64,000 nt of DNA from Streptomyces albipurpureus (GTDB lineage: Bacteria > Actinomycetota > Actinomycetes > Streptomycetales > Streptomycetaceae), in assembly GCF_023701525.1 (NCBI RefSeq), contig NZ_JAMQAW010000008.1, positions 272,836 to 336,835 on the forward strand. The letters are read 5' to 3'. A program made the position numbers and the translations under genes. A model generated the notes under the pieces. That model searched no databases and was not told where the DNA came from. It saw only the letters and a list, made by a program, of their open reading frames with translations. This document shows, piece after piece, positions 33,082 through 42,503 of this stretch (its first letter is position 1; each line of letters opens with the position of its first letter).

Positions 33082-33759
33082 TCAGTCGGTGTGCCGGGCG
33101 GCTGATTCCGCTTCCTGTGCGAGCCGGCGCAGGGCCAGCAGAGCTGGCTCCAGCAGGAAGGTCAGTAGGACGGCGCGTTCGGCCTTGTCCAGCGGGTCGT
33201 CCTGGCCCTCCAGCTGATCGAGGTCCAGTACGGCGGTACGGGCGGCGAGTTCCGCGTACGGCAGGAGGTCCTCCCAGCCGTACTCCACTCCGAGCGAGCG
33301 CAGGGTGTGGAGCGTTTGGGTGATGGCCTGGCGGGCGGGGCTGTGCTCGGTGATCTGCCAGCCCATGGCCGATACCAGGGCGTCGACCGCGTAGGTGTCG
33401 CTCGTGTCATCGGTGCCGTCGGCTTCCCCGGTGGGCCTGGCGGGTTCGCCGACCACTCGGGGCCCTCCGCTTTCCCTGGCGGCGGATGCGGGCCAGATGC
33501 CGAAGACAAGGCCCAGCAGGCCATGGGTATCGGTCTTGACGCTGGAGACGGCGTCCAGCACCTCCTTGGCGGCACTGACCGAGAGCCCGCGCACCCCCAC
33601 CAGGGCCCTTATGAGCCGTAGCCGGCGTATATGCGTCTCGTCGTACTCCGCCTGGGTCGCGGCGGTGGGGCGCCCCGGCGGGAGAAGGCCCTCGCGGAGA
33701 TAGAACTTGATCGTGGCGGTGGGCACCGCACTGCGACGGCTCAGTTCGGAGATCCTCAC
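33082..33759 (-). CDS. MerR family transcriptional regulator
   Basis: 225 residues. The N-terminal MerR winged helix is clear (MRISELSRRSAVPTATIKFY, then REGLLPPGR, then IRRLRLIRALVGVRGLSV). The C-terminal 140 residues are a helical effector domain without the Cys pattern of metal sensors, so a small organic ligand is more likely. It is divergent from the DUF3291 gene, which it probably controls. Confidence 0.92.
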   Translation of the reverse strand: MRISELSRRSAVPTATIKFYLREGLLPPGRPTAATQAEYDETHIRRLRLIRALVGVRGLSVSAAKEVLDAVSSVKTDTHGLLGLVFGIWPASAARESGGPRVVGEPARPTGEADGTDDTSDTYAVDALVSAMGWQITEHSPARQAITQTLHTLRSLGVEYGWEDLLPYAELAARTAVLDLDQLEGQDDPLDKAERAVLLTFLLEPALLALRRLAQEAESAARHTD

Positions 33760-33810
33760 CGACCCACTCCTCTGACGTCTTTCCCCGCGGCCGGGGAGAG
33801 CCTACGGCTC

Positions 33811-33847
33811 TTGGTGAGTGTCACTGTCTAATATGGATAGTGTCACT
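33811..33847 (+). promoter_or_regulatory. MerR-type promoter/operator of the DUF3291 gene
   Basis: A direct repeat AGTGTCACT (33817-33825 and 33839-33847, period 22) flanks an A/T-rich TCTAATATGGA core. A TTGGTG -35 (33811-33816) and a GATAGT -10 (33836-33841) would be 19 bases apart, the stretched spacing typical for MerR-activated promoters. The DUF3291 start follows 25 bases later. Confidence 0.55.
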
Positions 33848-33872
33848 CTCCAACTATGGATGTGAGGTTACC

Positions 33873-34280
33873 GTGCCAGCTCTTCCATGGGTGAAGCCCA
33901 ACCCGGCCCGGTCCGGCACCACCGCCTATGTGATGGCCTCCCGCTTCGAGGTGAAGTCCCTGGCCGATGTGCCGCGTTTCCTGCTGAAGTCGATCGCCGC
34001 CTGGCAGCAGGTGCGCAAGGCGCCCGGGGCGCTCGGCGCCTCCCTGGAAGCCCACCCGCTGCGGCGCACCTTCTGCACGCTCTCCGCCTGGGAGGACCGG
34101 GAGGCTCTCTACACCTACGCGCGCACCGAGCCGCACAAGGGCGTGGTGAGCGCCATCCGCCCGGTGATGCGCGCATCGACCTTCACCTTCTGGGAGGTGC
34201 CGGTGGGGGAGTTGCCCATCGCGTGGGCCGACGCCCGGCGGCGCCTCGATGAGCAGGCGGCCGCCGACGCCCGTGGCTAG
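33873..34280 (+). CDS. DUF3291-like ferredoxin-fold protein
   Basis: 135 residues from GTG 33873 (GTGAGGT upstream). The segments YVMASRFEVKSLADVPRFL, AHPLRRTFCTLSAWEDREAL and SFTFW-like ASTFTFWEVPVGELP fit the dimeric alpha/beta-barrel (ABM-like) fold of DUF3291 proteins, which resemble spheroidene or heme monooxygenases. Divergent from the MerR gene and behind a MerR-type promoter, it is probably induced by that regulator's ligand. Confidence 0.7.
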   Translation: MPALPWVKPNPARSGTTAYVMASRFEVKSLADVPRFLLKSIAAWQQVRKAPGALGASLEAHPLRRTFCTLSAWEDREALYTYARTEPHKGVVSAIRPVMRASTFTFWEVPVGELPIAWADARRRLDEQAAADARG

Positions 34281-34611
34281 CACCCGATCGGTCGTGGTGT
34301 GCCGGGGAAGCCGAGGACCCATGGGCGGGCGGGGCCCTGGTTCCCCGGCTTCAGCTGGGCTGGGGCTTCCGAGCGCCGTCGTGCGGCGAGGCCCCGGGCA
34401 GCCTGGCAGTCGGACCGACCACCTCGCGCCGTGGCCTTCGCGCCCGGCAGCCAGCGCCCTGCGCCCCGGCCCCAGGCGCCGCTCCCCAGACCCGGGCCGG
34501 TCGGGCCGGTCAGGCGGGCCGGAGCAGAGGACCAAGGCGCCTCGGCGTCAACCGGCGCTCAAGCCAACCGTCCAGGCCCCGCGCTCCGTCCCGTACCCGT
34601 ACCCGTACTAC
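34281..34611. other. intergenic region without a supported gene
   Basis: GC-rich sequence between convergent genes with no open frame resembling a protein family. Near 34590 it holds a short CCGTAC tandem repeat. Confidence 0.4.
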
Positions 34612-34629
34612 GGGCCGGATCACCGGCCC
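34612..34629 (-). terminator. short hairpin after the O-methyltransferase
   Basis: A 7-base-pair stem GGGCCGG/CCGGCCC with loop ATCA, five bases past the stop of the minus-strand O-methyltransferase gene. Confidence 0.55.
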
Positions 34630-34633
34630 GGCC

Positions 34634-35356
34634 CTAGGAAACGACCCGCGCCAGCAGGAACCCGTCGTACCCCTTCACTCCCACGGTCTGCACCGCCGTG
34701 GCATCGAGACGGGGCTCCCGAGCCACCAGTTCGTACATCTCCCGAGTGCCCAGCACCGCCCGATCGGCGCTGTCCGGGTCCGCCACCGCTCCACCGCGGA
34801 CGGTGTTGTCGACGACGATCAGACTCCCCGGCCGAGACAGCTTCAGCGCCCACTCCACATACCGCGGGTTGTTCTGCTTGTCCGCGTCGATGAAGAACAG
34901 GTCGAACGGACCGGCCCCCGGCTCCGCCGCCAACTTCGGCAAGATCTCCAGCGCCGGCCCGGTGCGGACCTCCGCGATGTGGTCGAGCCCGGCGCGGGCC
35001 AGATTCCCCCGCGCCACCTCCGCATGGTCCGGGCTGTACTCCAGGGAGATCAGCCGTCCCCCGTCGGGCAGCGCCCGCGCCAGCCAGATGGTGCTGTACC
35101 CGCCGAGCGTGCCGATCTCCAACACCGTGCGCGCGCCCATGGAAACAGCCAGCAGATGGAGTAGCTTCCCCTGGTTGCCGGCGACCGCGATGGCCGGTAG
35201 ACCCGCCTGCTCGCTCGCGGCCAGGGCGGAAGTGAGGGCCTCGTCATCGGGTGCGAGGAGGTCGGTGAGATAGCGGTCCACCGCCTCCCACCGCGCTTCG
35301 GCCGCCCGCTCGGACGCTGCCCGCGCTCGCTGCGCTTCCTGCTGTGGTTCCGTCAT
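34634..35356 (-). CDS. class I SAM-dependent O-methyltransferase (family 3)
   Basis: 240 residues from ATG 35356. A long Ala/Glu-rich N-terminal helix precedes the core: VLEIGTLGGYSTIWLA (motif I), LISLEYSPDHAEVA, FDLFFIDADKQNNPRYVEWAL with the metal-binding Asp, and SLIVVDNTVRGGAV. This is the cation-dependent, caffeoyl-CoA OMT-like family that methylates catechol-type hydroxyls. It is monocistronic. Confidence 0.92.
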   Translation of the reverse strand: MTEPQQEAQRARAASERAAEARWEAVDRYLTDLLAPDDEALTSALAASEQAGLPAIAVAGNQGKLLHLLAVSMGARTVLEIGTLGGYSTIWLARALPDGGRLISLEYSPDHAEVARGNLARAGLDHIAEVRTGPALEILPKLAAEPGAGPFDLFFIDADKQNNPRYVEWALKLSRPGSLIVVDNTVRGGAVADPDSADRAVLGTREMYELVAREPRLDATAVQTVGVKGYDGFLLARVVS

Positions 35357-35639
35357 GCGCAACAACCTAAGCGGGACAGCTGACGGAGGGACAGACAAGA
35401 CCCGGCATGTGGGCACGTATCGTAGTCGATCTGGCAAACCGTGTGCGCGGTGGTCTTGTATGTTCCCCCGCGTACCTCTTTCGCGTCCGACCAGACGCCC
35501 GCCGATGGAAAACCCGAACAAACCGGGATGACCGTCAGGCAAAGAGGGGGTTGCCGCGGTCTCTTGAGACGGGCAGTGCAAGGCTCTGTGAGCCAAATGA
35601 CCACGATGGTAACGGAACGTAGGGGAGGCGCGGCGCGAC

Positions 35640-37766
35640 GTGGCGAACGCGGAGCACAGCGTGCGCGGGAGTGCGACGACGGACTCAAGAATGGGCGCGG
35701 CCAGGGTCGCCCTGTGGCTTGTGGCCGCCGTCCTCGCTATACGACAGTCAGCGGTAGTCCTCCGTAATCCGCCGGGCGAGCGGTTTATGGATCTGGAGAC
35801 CTGGATCGGTGAGAACGGAGTCCTCCATCTGGAGGGCTCGCTCTATGCCGCCGACCGTTTCACCGGTACCCCCTTCGCGGGCCTGGTACTCAATCCGCTC
35901 ACCCGTACCGCCGAGCAGGGGCTCGGGGTCGCCTGGACCTTCGGCACCCTGCTGCTGGTCGTCGGGATAGGGCTTCTTGTCGCACGTGCCCTGCCGGGGC
36001 CGGTGTCACGCCGCAGCAGTCTGCTGGCCGCACCCCTCGCCATCAGCCTGTTGATGATCTCGCTGCCGGTGCGCAACAGCTTCCACCTCGGCCAGACCAG
36101 CATCATTCCGGTGCTGCTGGTCCTCCTCGGCTGCCTCGCCGTACGAGGCGAGCGAACGTCAGGGCTGCTGATCGGCATCGCCGCCGCCCTTCAGCCCACT
36201 GTGCTCCTCTTCGCGCCGCTGCTGTGGTTCACCGGCCGTAGACGGGCGGCGATCACCTCCGGGGCCACCTTCGCGGTGGGCACGGCGCTGGCCTGGGCCG
36301 CGCTGCCGAGCGATTCCACCACCTACTGGTTCGACCATGTGGCCGGTACCGGGCTCGGGAGTCACCCCGACGGACTGGCCAACCAGTCGCTGCACGGCGC
36401 ACTGCTCCGCTTCGGACTGGAAGGCCCGCTGGAGATAGCGGTCTATCTCGCCCTCGCCGCCGTGGTGGCCTGGTTCGGCATCCGCCGCGCCGTGCGCTAC
36501 GCCCAGGACGGGCAGCTGCTGCTCGCCGTGGCGGTGACCGGTTGTGTCGCCATCGCCATATCGCCCACCACCTGGCAGCACCAGCTGCTGTGGCTGCTGC
36601 TCGCGGCGGTCGGTCGGGTGGGCAAGCGGGCGTCGGACCGGATGCTGTGGCCGGTGCTGATCGTGCTGACGATCACGCTCCCCAGCAAGATGCTGCTGCC
36701 CAACATGGTGGTCCTGGAGCCGATCCGGCATAACGCCGTGCTGATCGCGGCCCTCGCGGCCGCCTGTGTCGTGCCGTTCCTCTCGCGCACCTCACCGCAC
36801 TTCCGGCGCCCCATCCCCACCGAGTACGTCACGCCCGCGCCGTCGCGGTGGAGCCGCATCCCGCTACTGCCGTTCTGGCGGCGCGTGGTGACCCGGCCCA
36901 ATCTGCTCCTTGAACTGATGGTGATCAGGGCCGGCTACTCGATCTACTCCAGGATCAGGCTGGCCGCCACGGGCAGTGTGGAGGAGGCCCGGGAGCACGG
37001 CCGCCAGATCAACTCCATCGAGCAGACGCTCGGCTTCGACATCGAGCACTGGTTCAACCACGCCGTGGTGAAGGTGGAGTGGCTGGAGGGGTTCTTCAAC
37101 TTCTACTACACCTCGTTCCACTTCCCCGTGCCGCTGATCATTCTCGCGCTGCTCTACATCCGCCGTCCCGGTGACTACCGCTGGGCGCGCTCCGCGCTGG
37201 CGTTCGCGACCCTGCTGGCGCTGGTCGGCTTCTGGCTGTATCCGCTCTCGCCGCCGCGGCTGATGCCGGGCATGGGGTTCATCGACACGGTGCACAGGAC
37301 GGCGGACCTGAGCAAGCCCGAGTTCGGCGCGATGACGGCGGTCACCAACCAGTACGCGGCCATGCCGTCGCTGCACTTCGGCTGGTCGCTGTGGTGCGGT
37401 GTGGTCGCGGTGATGCTGGCGCCGAAGCTCTGGATGAAGCTGCTGGGCCTGATCCATCCGTTCATCACGCTCGCGGTGATCGTCGGTACCGCGAACCACT
37501 GGATTCTCGACGCGGTGGGCGGCGCGGCCGTCGTCGGCATCGGCTTCGCTCTGACCTATGTGCTCTCGGGCCGGCGCAAGCTGCTGCCGCCCCCGGTGTC
37601 GGTGGTGCTGCCCGGCGCGCGGGAACCGGAGCCCGACGGGGAGCGTCGGGCGGGCTCCGCGGACTCGGGGAAGTCCGCTTCGACGCCTGAGCCCGCCATG
37701 GCCGGCTCAGGCGGCCAGGAGGAACCCGACGGCGGATCGCGCGGGGAGCCCGCGGGCGCCAAATAG
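35640..37766 (+). CDS. bifunctional GT87-like glycosyltransferase / PAP2 phosphatase membrane protein
   Basis: 708 residues from GTG 35640 (AGGGGAGG upstream). The first 370 residues are a polytopic GT87-like mannosyltransferase domain with many helices. The C-terminal 280 residues are a PAP2 domain: the PSxH motif in AAMPSLHFGWSLWCG and the H-x3-D motif in TANHWILDAVGG. Fusions of this kind are annotated in actinobacteria and probably act on polyprenyl-phosphate sugars or phosphatidylinositol-type lipids at the membrane. The C-terminal 70 residues are Pro/Gly/Glu-rich and disordered. Confidence 0.9.
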   Translation: MANAEHSVRGSATTDSRMGAARVALWLVAAVLAIRQSAVVLRNPPGERFMDLETWIGENGVLHLEGSLYAADRFTGTPFAGLVLNPLTRTAEQGLGVAWTFGTLLLVVGIGLLVARALPGPVSRRSSLLAAPLAISLLMISLPVRNSFHLGQTSIIPVLLVLLGCLAVRGERTSGLLIGIAAALQPTVLLFAPLLWFTGRRRAAITSGATFAVGTALAWAALPSDSTTYWFDHVAGTGLGSHPDGLANQSLHGALLRFGLEGPLEIAVYLALAAVVAWFGIRRAVRYAQDGQLLLAVAVTGCVAIAISPTTWQHQLLWLLLAAVGRVGKRASDRMLWPVLIVLTITLPSKMLLPNMVVLEPIRHNAVLIAALAAACVVPFLSRTSPHFRRPIPTEYVTPAPSRWSRIPLLPFWRRVVTRPNLLLELMVIRAGYSIYSRIRLAATGSVEEAREHGRQINSIEQTLGFDIEHWFNHAVVKVEWLEGFFNFYYTSFHFPVPLIILALLYIRRPGDYRWARSALAFATLLALVGFWLYPLSPPRLMPGMGFIDTVHRTADLSKPEFGAMTAVTNQYAAMPSLHFGWSLWCGVVAVMLAPKLWMKLLGLIHPFITLAVIVGTANHWILDAVGGAAVVGIGFALTYVLSGRRKLLPPPVSVVLPGAREPEPDGERRAGSADSGKSASTPEPAMAGSGGQEEPDGGSRGEPAGAK

Positions 37767-37996
37767 CCAGGTAGCCAGGTAGCCGCGACGAAACGGCAGC
37801 GCCCCGGAGGCGACGGGAGGTCCCGCCACCCCCGGGGTGGATCGCCGCTTCGTCAGCATCCGACGTCGGCCCGCTTCTCGCCACCGGGAGGCGGGCCGAC
37901 GGTTGTGCCGGGCCCGGGGCCGGTGTTCCTCGACGCTCCAGGGGCGGCGGCCAACGCTCACCGGAAACAGTTCGGCCAGCGGTCACCGGAAACAGC

Positions 37997-38028
37997 TTGA
38001 GCGCACACCCCGTGGGGCGTGCGCTCAA
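37997..38028. terminator. bidirectional terminator
   Basis: A ten-base-pair stem TTGAGCGCAC (37997-38006) with GTGCGCTCAA (38019-38028) encloses a second short ACCCC/GGGGC stem, between convergent genes. A direct repeat TCACCGGAAACAG (37958-37970 and 37983-37995) lies just left of it. Confidence 0.8.
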
Positions 38029-38052
38029 ACACCGTGCAGACGCCGGGGCTGA

Positions 38053-38502
38053 TCAGTACCAGCCCTGGACCTGCCAGGACGACCAGGCGCCGCACGGGCT
38101 GCCGTAGCGGTCCTTCATGTAGTCCAGACCCCACTCGATCTGCGTGGCCGGGTTGGTCTTCCAGTCGGCACCGGCCGAAGCCATCTTGCCGCCCGGCAGC
38201 GCCTGCACCAGGCCATAGGCGCCGCTCGACGGGTTGGACGCGTCGATGTCCCAGTTGCTCTCATGCTCAACGATCTTGTTGAAGCAGGCGAACTGCGCCT
38301 CGTCGCCGATCATCTTCTTGGCGATCGTCTTGGCGGACGCCACCTCAGCGGCGGCAGGCACCGCGGTCGGCGCGGCCGACGCGGAGGGGGCACTGACGCC
38401 GAGCACCATCGCTGCGGACGAGGCCACCAGGGCGGAGCCCAGCAGCGCGGCCTTCGGGCGGACGGTGATACGGCTGAGAACGGAGCGGGTCACTAACGGC
38501 AC
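38053..38502 (-). CDS. secreted lytic transglycosylase-like (SLT) protein
   Basis: 149 residues. A Sec signal peptide (AALLGSALVASSAAMVLGVS, then SASA) is followed by a compact lysozyme-like domain. The catalytic Glu is Glu81 in IVEHESNWDIDASN, followed by SGAYGLVQALPGGKM and the terminal WSSWQVQGWY. It would cleave peptidoglycan between MurNAc and GlcNAc, as Rpf/SLT-like proteins do in Streptomyces. It has a leader of 200 bases or more. I looked there for a c-di-AMP riboswitch and could not support one. Confidence 0.88.
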   Translation of the reverse strand: MPLVTRSVLSRITVRPKAALLGSALVASSAAMVLGVSAPSASAAPTAVPAAAEVASAKTIAKKMIGDEAQFACFNKIVEHESNWDIDASNPSSGAYGLVQALPGGKMASAGADWKTNPATQIEWGLDYMKDRYGSPCGAWSSWQVQGWY

Positions 38503-38776
38503 CTAACGTCGGGTACGGGGGCGGCCGCCGGGCACCCCACAGCCGCGAGCAGCCGGACGAGGGGGCCGAAGACTCAACCCGTGGGTGAAGCGAGTACGGG
38601 ATGGCCGTTGGCGACCGGACCAGTGTTAGCGGGCCCCGGAAGCGCTGGCAATGACCCGACGTACTAGCCAGCCTCGCATTCGGCACCGCTGCCCATGGTG
38701 AGCTTTGACCGACTTTGCCCGATTTCCTGGGCCCTGAGGCACCCGCGCGTGCCTCCTAAGCGTCTACGTAGAGGAC

Positions 38777-39640
38777 CTAAGCCCTGTGGGGCGGCTCACC
38801 CTCGCGTTCCCCGGCTGGGGCGTCGAAAGTGACCTGGGTCTCGAAGGCGGCCCGCCGGGTCGCCCGACGCAGTGCCTTGAGGATCGCCGGGCCCAGCGTC
38901 AGGGTCAGTACGAGCGTGATCGCGGCCCGTCCCAGGTCCCAGCCCATGGAGGTCACCAGGCAGTAGGTGAGGAAGCGGACCAGATTCTCCGAGAGCGGCT
39001 CTCCCGGGTGGAAGGAGATGTTCGATGACACGCCCTGGAGATAGGTCCAGCCCTGGAGGTTCATGACCGTGCCGTAGGCGAAGGCCGCGACCGTCCCGTA
39101 GAGACCGAGCATCGCCACCTCGGCACGGCCGCGGACGCGATCCGCACCCGGCAGCAGGCCCACCCCCATCGTGAACCAGCCCATGGCCAGCATCTGGAAC
39201 GGCATCCAGGGCCCGACCCCACCCGTGAGCAGCGCCGACGCGAACATGGTCACCGCACCGAGCACAAAGCCGAACCCGGGGCCCAGCACCCGTCCGCTGA
39301 GCACCATCAGGAAGAACATCGGCTCAAGGCCCGCGGTGCCCGCGCCCAGCGGGCGCAGCGCCGCTCCCACCGCGGCCAGCACCCCGAGCATCGCCACCGC
39401 CTTGGCGTCCATCCCGGTGTCGGCGATGGTGGCGACGACGACGGCCACCAGGAGCGGTAGCAGGGCCGCGAACAGCCACGGCGCGTCCGCCGCGTGGTCG
39501 TGGAGGCTTGAGCGCTCATCCGCGAGCAGCGGCCAGCCGAAGGCGACGATCCCGACCGCGCTGATCAGCACCAGGGCGGCGATGGCCCGGGGGCCCAACC
39601 GGACCGGTCGCGCGGACGGCGGGGAATCCACGGCGCTCAC
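38777..39640 (-). CDS. ECF transporter substrate-binding S component (putative cobalamin)
   Basis: 287 residues with about six hydrophobic helices and a short N-terminal soluble part. Typical S-component features are the glycine-rich helix GFGFVLGAVTMFASALLTGGVG and Gly-rich PWMPFQMLAMGWFTMGVG, where the EcfT coupling surface is expected. It is the last gene of a coupled operon (ATGA overlap at 39637-39640) headed by a cobalamin riboswitch, so vitamin B12 or a precursor is the likely substrate. No second S component is nearby, so the ECF module appears dedicated. Confidence 0.82.
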   Translation of the reverse strand: MSAVDSPPSARPVRLGPRAIAALVLISAVGIVAFGWPLLADERSSLHDHAADAPWLFAALLPLLVAVVVATIADTGMDAKAVAMLGVLAAVGAALRPLGAGTAGLEPMFFLMVLSGRVLGPGFGFVLGAVTMFASALLTGGVGPWMPFQMLAMGWFTMGVGLLPGADRVRGRAEVAMLGLYGTVAAFAYGTVMNLQGWTYLQGVSSNISFHPGEPLSENLVRFLTYCLVTSMGWDLGRAAITLVLTLTLGPAILKALRRATRRAAFETQVTFDAPAGEREGEPPHRA

Positions 39641-41286
39641 AACGAGTCCTGCGGGCGCTGTGCCAGGGCACGCTCGACCTCGGAGACGGTCAGCCAGTGC
39701 TGTGGGGCGAGGACCTTGGTCACCTGGGGCGCGAACGCCGGGGAGGACACCACGACCTCGGCCGTCGGCCCGTCCGCGACGATCTCACCGTCGGCCATGA
39801 TGAGTACCCGGTCCGCGAGGTCCGCGGCCAGTTCCACATCGTGGGTGGCCAGCACCACGGCGTGGCCGTCGGCTGCGAGCCCCTTCAGGATGGTGGCCAG
39901 CCGGGCCTTGGCCGCGTAGTCCAGACCGCGGGTGGGCTCATCCAGGAGCAGCAGGGGCGGTCGCCCGGTCAGCACGATGGCCAGCGCGAGGGCGAGTCGC
40001 TGCCCTTCGGAGAGATCCCGCGGATGGGTCTCGTCCGCGACCCCCGGCAGCAGCTCGCTCACCAGGGCGCGACAGGAGCCGGGTGCCGCGTCGGCGTCCG
40101 CGTCCGCAGCCGCGCACTCGGCGGCGACGGTGTCCGCGTACAGCAGATCCCTCGGCTCCTGCGGTACGAGACCGACCTGGCGGATCAACTCGGCGGGTGC
40201 CGCCCGGCGCGGGGTGAGTCCACCGACGACCACGGTTCCCGACGCGGGGGCCACCATGCCCACGAGCGTGCCGAGCAGGGTGGACTTGCCGGCCCCGTTG
40301 CGTCCCATCAGCGCCACGGTCTCGCCGGGCGAGAAGGCGAGGTCGATTCCGCGCAGTGTCTCGGCACGCCCCCGGCGGACGGTGAGCTTGGACAGGGTGG
40401 CGACGGGGTCCCGCTGACCCCTGCTGGCATCGGGCTTCCGCTCCGCGCTGCCCGACAGCGGGGCCGACCGGTCGGCCAACCGCTCCCGCAGGGACGCGGC
40501 ACGGCGACGGGCGTCCCGTACCGACAGCGGCAACGGTGACCAGCCCGCCAGTCGTCCCAGGCCCACCACCGGCGGATACACCGGCGAGCGGGTCATCATC
40601 TCGGCGGGCGCGCCCATCAGCGGGGCCTCGCCCGGGGCCGGTAGCACCAGGACCTGGTCCGCGTACTGCACCACGCGCTCCAGCCGGTGCTCGGCCATCA
40701 GCACCGTCGTCCCGAGGTCATGGACGAGCCGTTGCAGCACCGCCAGTACCTCTTCGGCGGCCGCGGGGTCCAGTGCGGAGGTCGGCTCGTCCAACACCAG
40801 CACCTTGGGGTGGGTGGTCAGCACCGAGCCGATCGCCACCCGCTGCTGCTGCCCGCCGGAGAGGGTCGCGATGGGCCGGTCCCGAAGCTCGGCGAGCCCC
40901 AGCAGGTCGAGCGTCTCCTCGACGCGTCTGCGCATCACATCGGGGGCGATCCCCAAGGACTCCATGCCGTAGGCGAGTTCGTCCTCGACGGTGTCGGTGA
41001 CGAAGTGCGCCAGTGGGTCCTGACCGACCGTGCCCACCAGATCGGCGAGTTCGCGTGGTTTGTGGGTGCGGGTGTCCCGACCGTCGACGGTGACCCGGCC
41101 GCGCAGGGTGCCGCCGGTGAAGTGGGGCACCAGCCCGCAGACCGTGCCGAGCAGGGTGGACTTCCCCACCCCCGACTCCCCGACGAGCAGCACCAGTTCA
41201 CCCTCGGGGACGGTGAGGTCGATGTGCTGCAGGGTCGGGCGTCCCGCATCGGCGTAGGTGACCGACACCTTCTCGAAGCGGATCAC
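39637..41286 (-). CDS. fused ECF transporter ATPase (EcfA-EcfA')
   Basis: 549 residues from GTG 41286, overlapping the EcfT stop (GTGA). Two complete ABC ATPase domains are in tandem. The first has Walker A GESGVGKST, signature LSGGQQQR and Walker B LVLDEPT. The second has Walker A GRNGAGKST, a variant signature LSEGQRLALA and Walker B LLLLDEPTRGLD. The linker around 270-310 is Arg-rich. In most ECF systems EcfA and EcfA' are separate genes; fused pairs are known in actinobacteria. It powers the S component encoded next. Confidence 0.93.
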   Translation of the reverse strand: MIRFEKVSVTYADAGRPTLQHIDLTVPEGELVLLVGESGVGKSTLLGTVCGLVPHFTGGTLRGRVTVDGRDTRTHKPRELADLVGTVGQDPLAHFVTDTVEDELAYGMESLGIAPDVMRRRVEETLDLLGLAELRDRPIATLSGGQQQRVAIGSVLTTHPKVLVLDEPTSALDPAAAEEVLAVLQRLVHDLGTTVLMAEHRLERVVQYADQVLVLPAPGEAPLMGAPAEMMTRSPVYPPVVGLGRLAGWSPLPLSVRDARRRAASLRERLADRSAPLSGSAERKPDASRGQRDPVATLSKLTVRRGRAETLRGIDLAFSPGETVALMGRNGAGKSTLLGTLVGMVAPASGTVVVGGLTPRRAAPAELIRQVGLVPQEPRDLLYADTVAAECAAADADADAAPGSCRALVSELLPGVADETHPRDLSEGQRLALALAIVLTGRPPLLLLDEPTRGLDYAAKARLATILKGLAADGHAVVLATHDVELAADLADRVLIMADGEIVADGPTAEVVVSSPAFAPQVTKVLAPQHWLTVSEVERALAQRPQDSL

Positions 41287-42503
41287 GCGGACTCCTTGGT
41301 GGACTGCGACAGGGGCGGTACGGGGGCGATGAACGCCGGGAGCAGCCCGATCAGGATCGACAGCGCGGGCCACAGCGGCAGTGCCGGGACCACCAGCGGT
41401 ACGACTGAGGGGTGCAGGGCGTCCGGGGCGTAGCCGCCGGCCCAGATCATCAGCACGGCGACGGCGGCGCCCGATCCGGCGACGCACCAGGATCGCGGGC
41501 CGAAGCGGTCGGGGCGGTAGCGGGTGCGTACCGAGCGGCGACCGCCGAGCCGCAGCCCGGCGACGGCGGTGATCAGCCCGATGAACAGCAGCGGGAGAGC
41601 GTAGGAACCGCCCTCGGCCGTGAGCAGGGCGTAGGAGCCGGCGCACACCCCCAAAAGACCGCCGAGGGTCAGCGCGGTGGTGGTGTGCCGTACGGCGGGC
41701 GGCACCTGGGCGCTGCGGCCGTAGCCGCGCGCGTCCATCGAGGCCGCGATGGCGATGGAGCGCTCCAGGGCGCCCTCCAGCACGGGGAGCCCGATCTGGG
41801 CGATGGCCCCGATGCCGCCGGTGCGTCGACCGCGCAGCCGTCGAGCGGTCCGCAGCCGTGCGATGTCGGCCACCAGGTTGGGGGCGAACGTCATCGCCAC
41901 CACCACCGCGACACCGACCTCGTACAGCGCTCCTGGCAGGGATTTCAGCAGCCGGGCGGGGTTGGCGAGGGCGTTGGCCGCGCCGACGCAGATCAGCAGG
42001 GTGGCGAGCTTGGCGCCGTCGTACAGCGCGAACACCACCTGCTCGGCGGTGATCCGACCGCCGACGCGGATTCCGCGCGCCCAGTCGGGGAGCGGCACCT
42101 CGGGTAGCAGGAGCAGGGTGTGGGTGCCGGGGATGGGGGAGCCGAGGGCGACGGAGAAGAGGACGCGTACGGCGATGACGAAGAGTCCGAGCTTGACGAA
42201 GGCCGCGTACGAGCGGGCCCAGGGGGCGTCGGTGCGCCGGGCGGCGACGACATAGCCGGCCACGGCGACGAGCAGGCCGAGCAGGAGCGGGTTGGTGGTC
42301 CGCGACGCGGCGGTGGCCAGCCCCAGGGCCCAGAGCCACCAGGCCCCGGGATGCAGGGCGTTGCGCCGGTCCGCCTCGGGCGCCCGCAACGCCCGCCACC
42401 AGGTGCCGGCGGACGGGTCGGGGACGGTCGGCTCGGCCGGCTCCGCGATGGGGGCCCCGCCATCGAGCCGGGGGTGGGGGCGGTCCACGGGTGGCTGACT
42501 CAT
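41283..42503 (-). CDS. ECF transporter transmembrane T component
   Basis: 406 residues, long for the family (usually about 260). A hydrophilic N-terminus of 50 residues is followed by several helices and the cytoplasmic coupling region. That region holds the EcfT signature motifs, seen as NPARLLKSLP and ASMDARGYGRSAQ (the A-R-G motif). The C-terminus adds about 120 residues with four more hydrophobic stretches. Start and stop overlap both neighbours, as elsewhere in this operon. Confidence 0.9.
   Translation of the reverse strand: MSQPPVDRPHPRLDGGAPIAEPAEPTVPDPSAGTWWRALRAPEADRRNALHPGAWWLWALGLATAASRTTNPLLLGLLVAVAGYVVAARRTDAPWARSYAAFVKLGLFVIAVRVLFSVALGSPIPGTHTLLLLPEVPLPDWARGIRVGGRITAEQVVFALYDGAKLATLLICVGAANALANPARLLKSLPGALYEVGVAVVVAMTFAPNLVADIARLRTARRLRGRRTGGIGAIAQIGLPVLEGALERSIAIAASMDARGYGRSAQVPPAVRHTTTALTLGGLLGVCAGSYALLTAEGGSYALPLLFIGLITAVAGLRLGGRRSVRTRYRPDRFGPRSWCVAGSGAAVAVLMIWAGGYAPDALHPSVVPLVVPALPLWPALSILIGLLPAFIAPVPPLSQSTKESA

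Noticed and set aside
38503..38720. Possible c-di-AMP (ydaO) riboswitch before the lytic transglycosylase gene
   Set aside because: Cell-wall hydrolase genes in Streptomyces often have one, but the conserved blocks are not readable in the sense direction here. Only a covariance search could revive it.
41287..42399. Extended N-terminus of the fused EcfA protein
   Set aside because: It is the shadow of the EcfT gene. The GTG at 41286 overlapping the EcfT stop is the sensible start.
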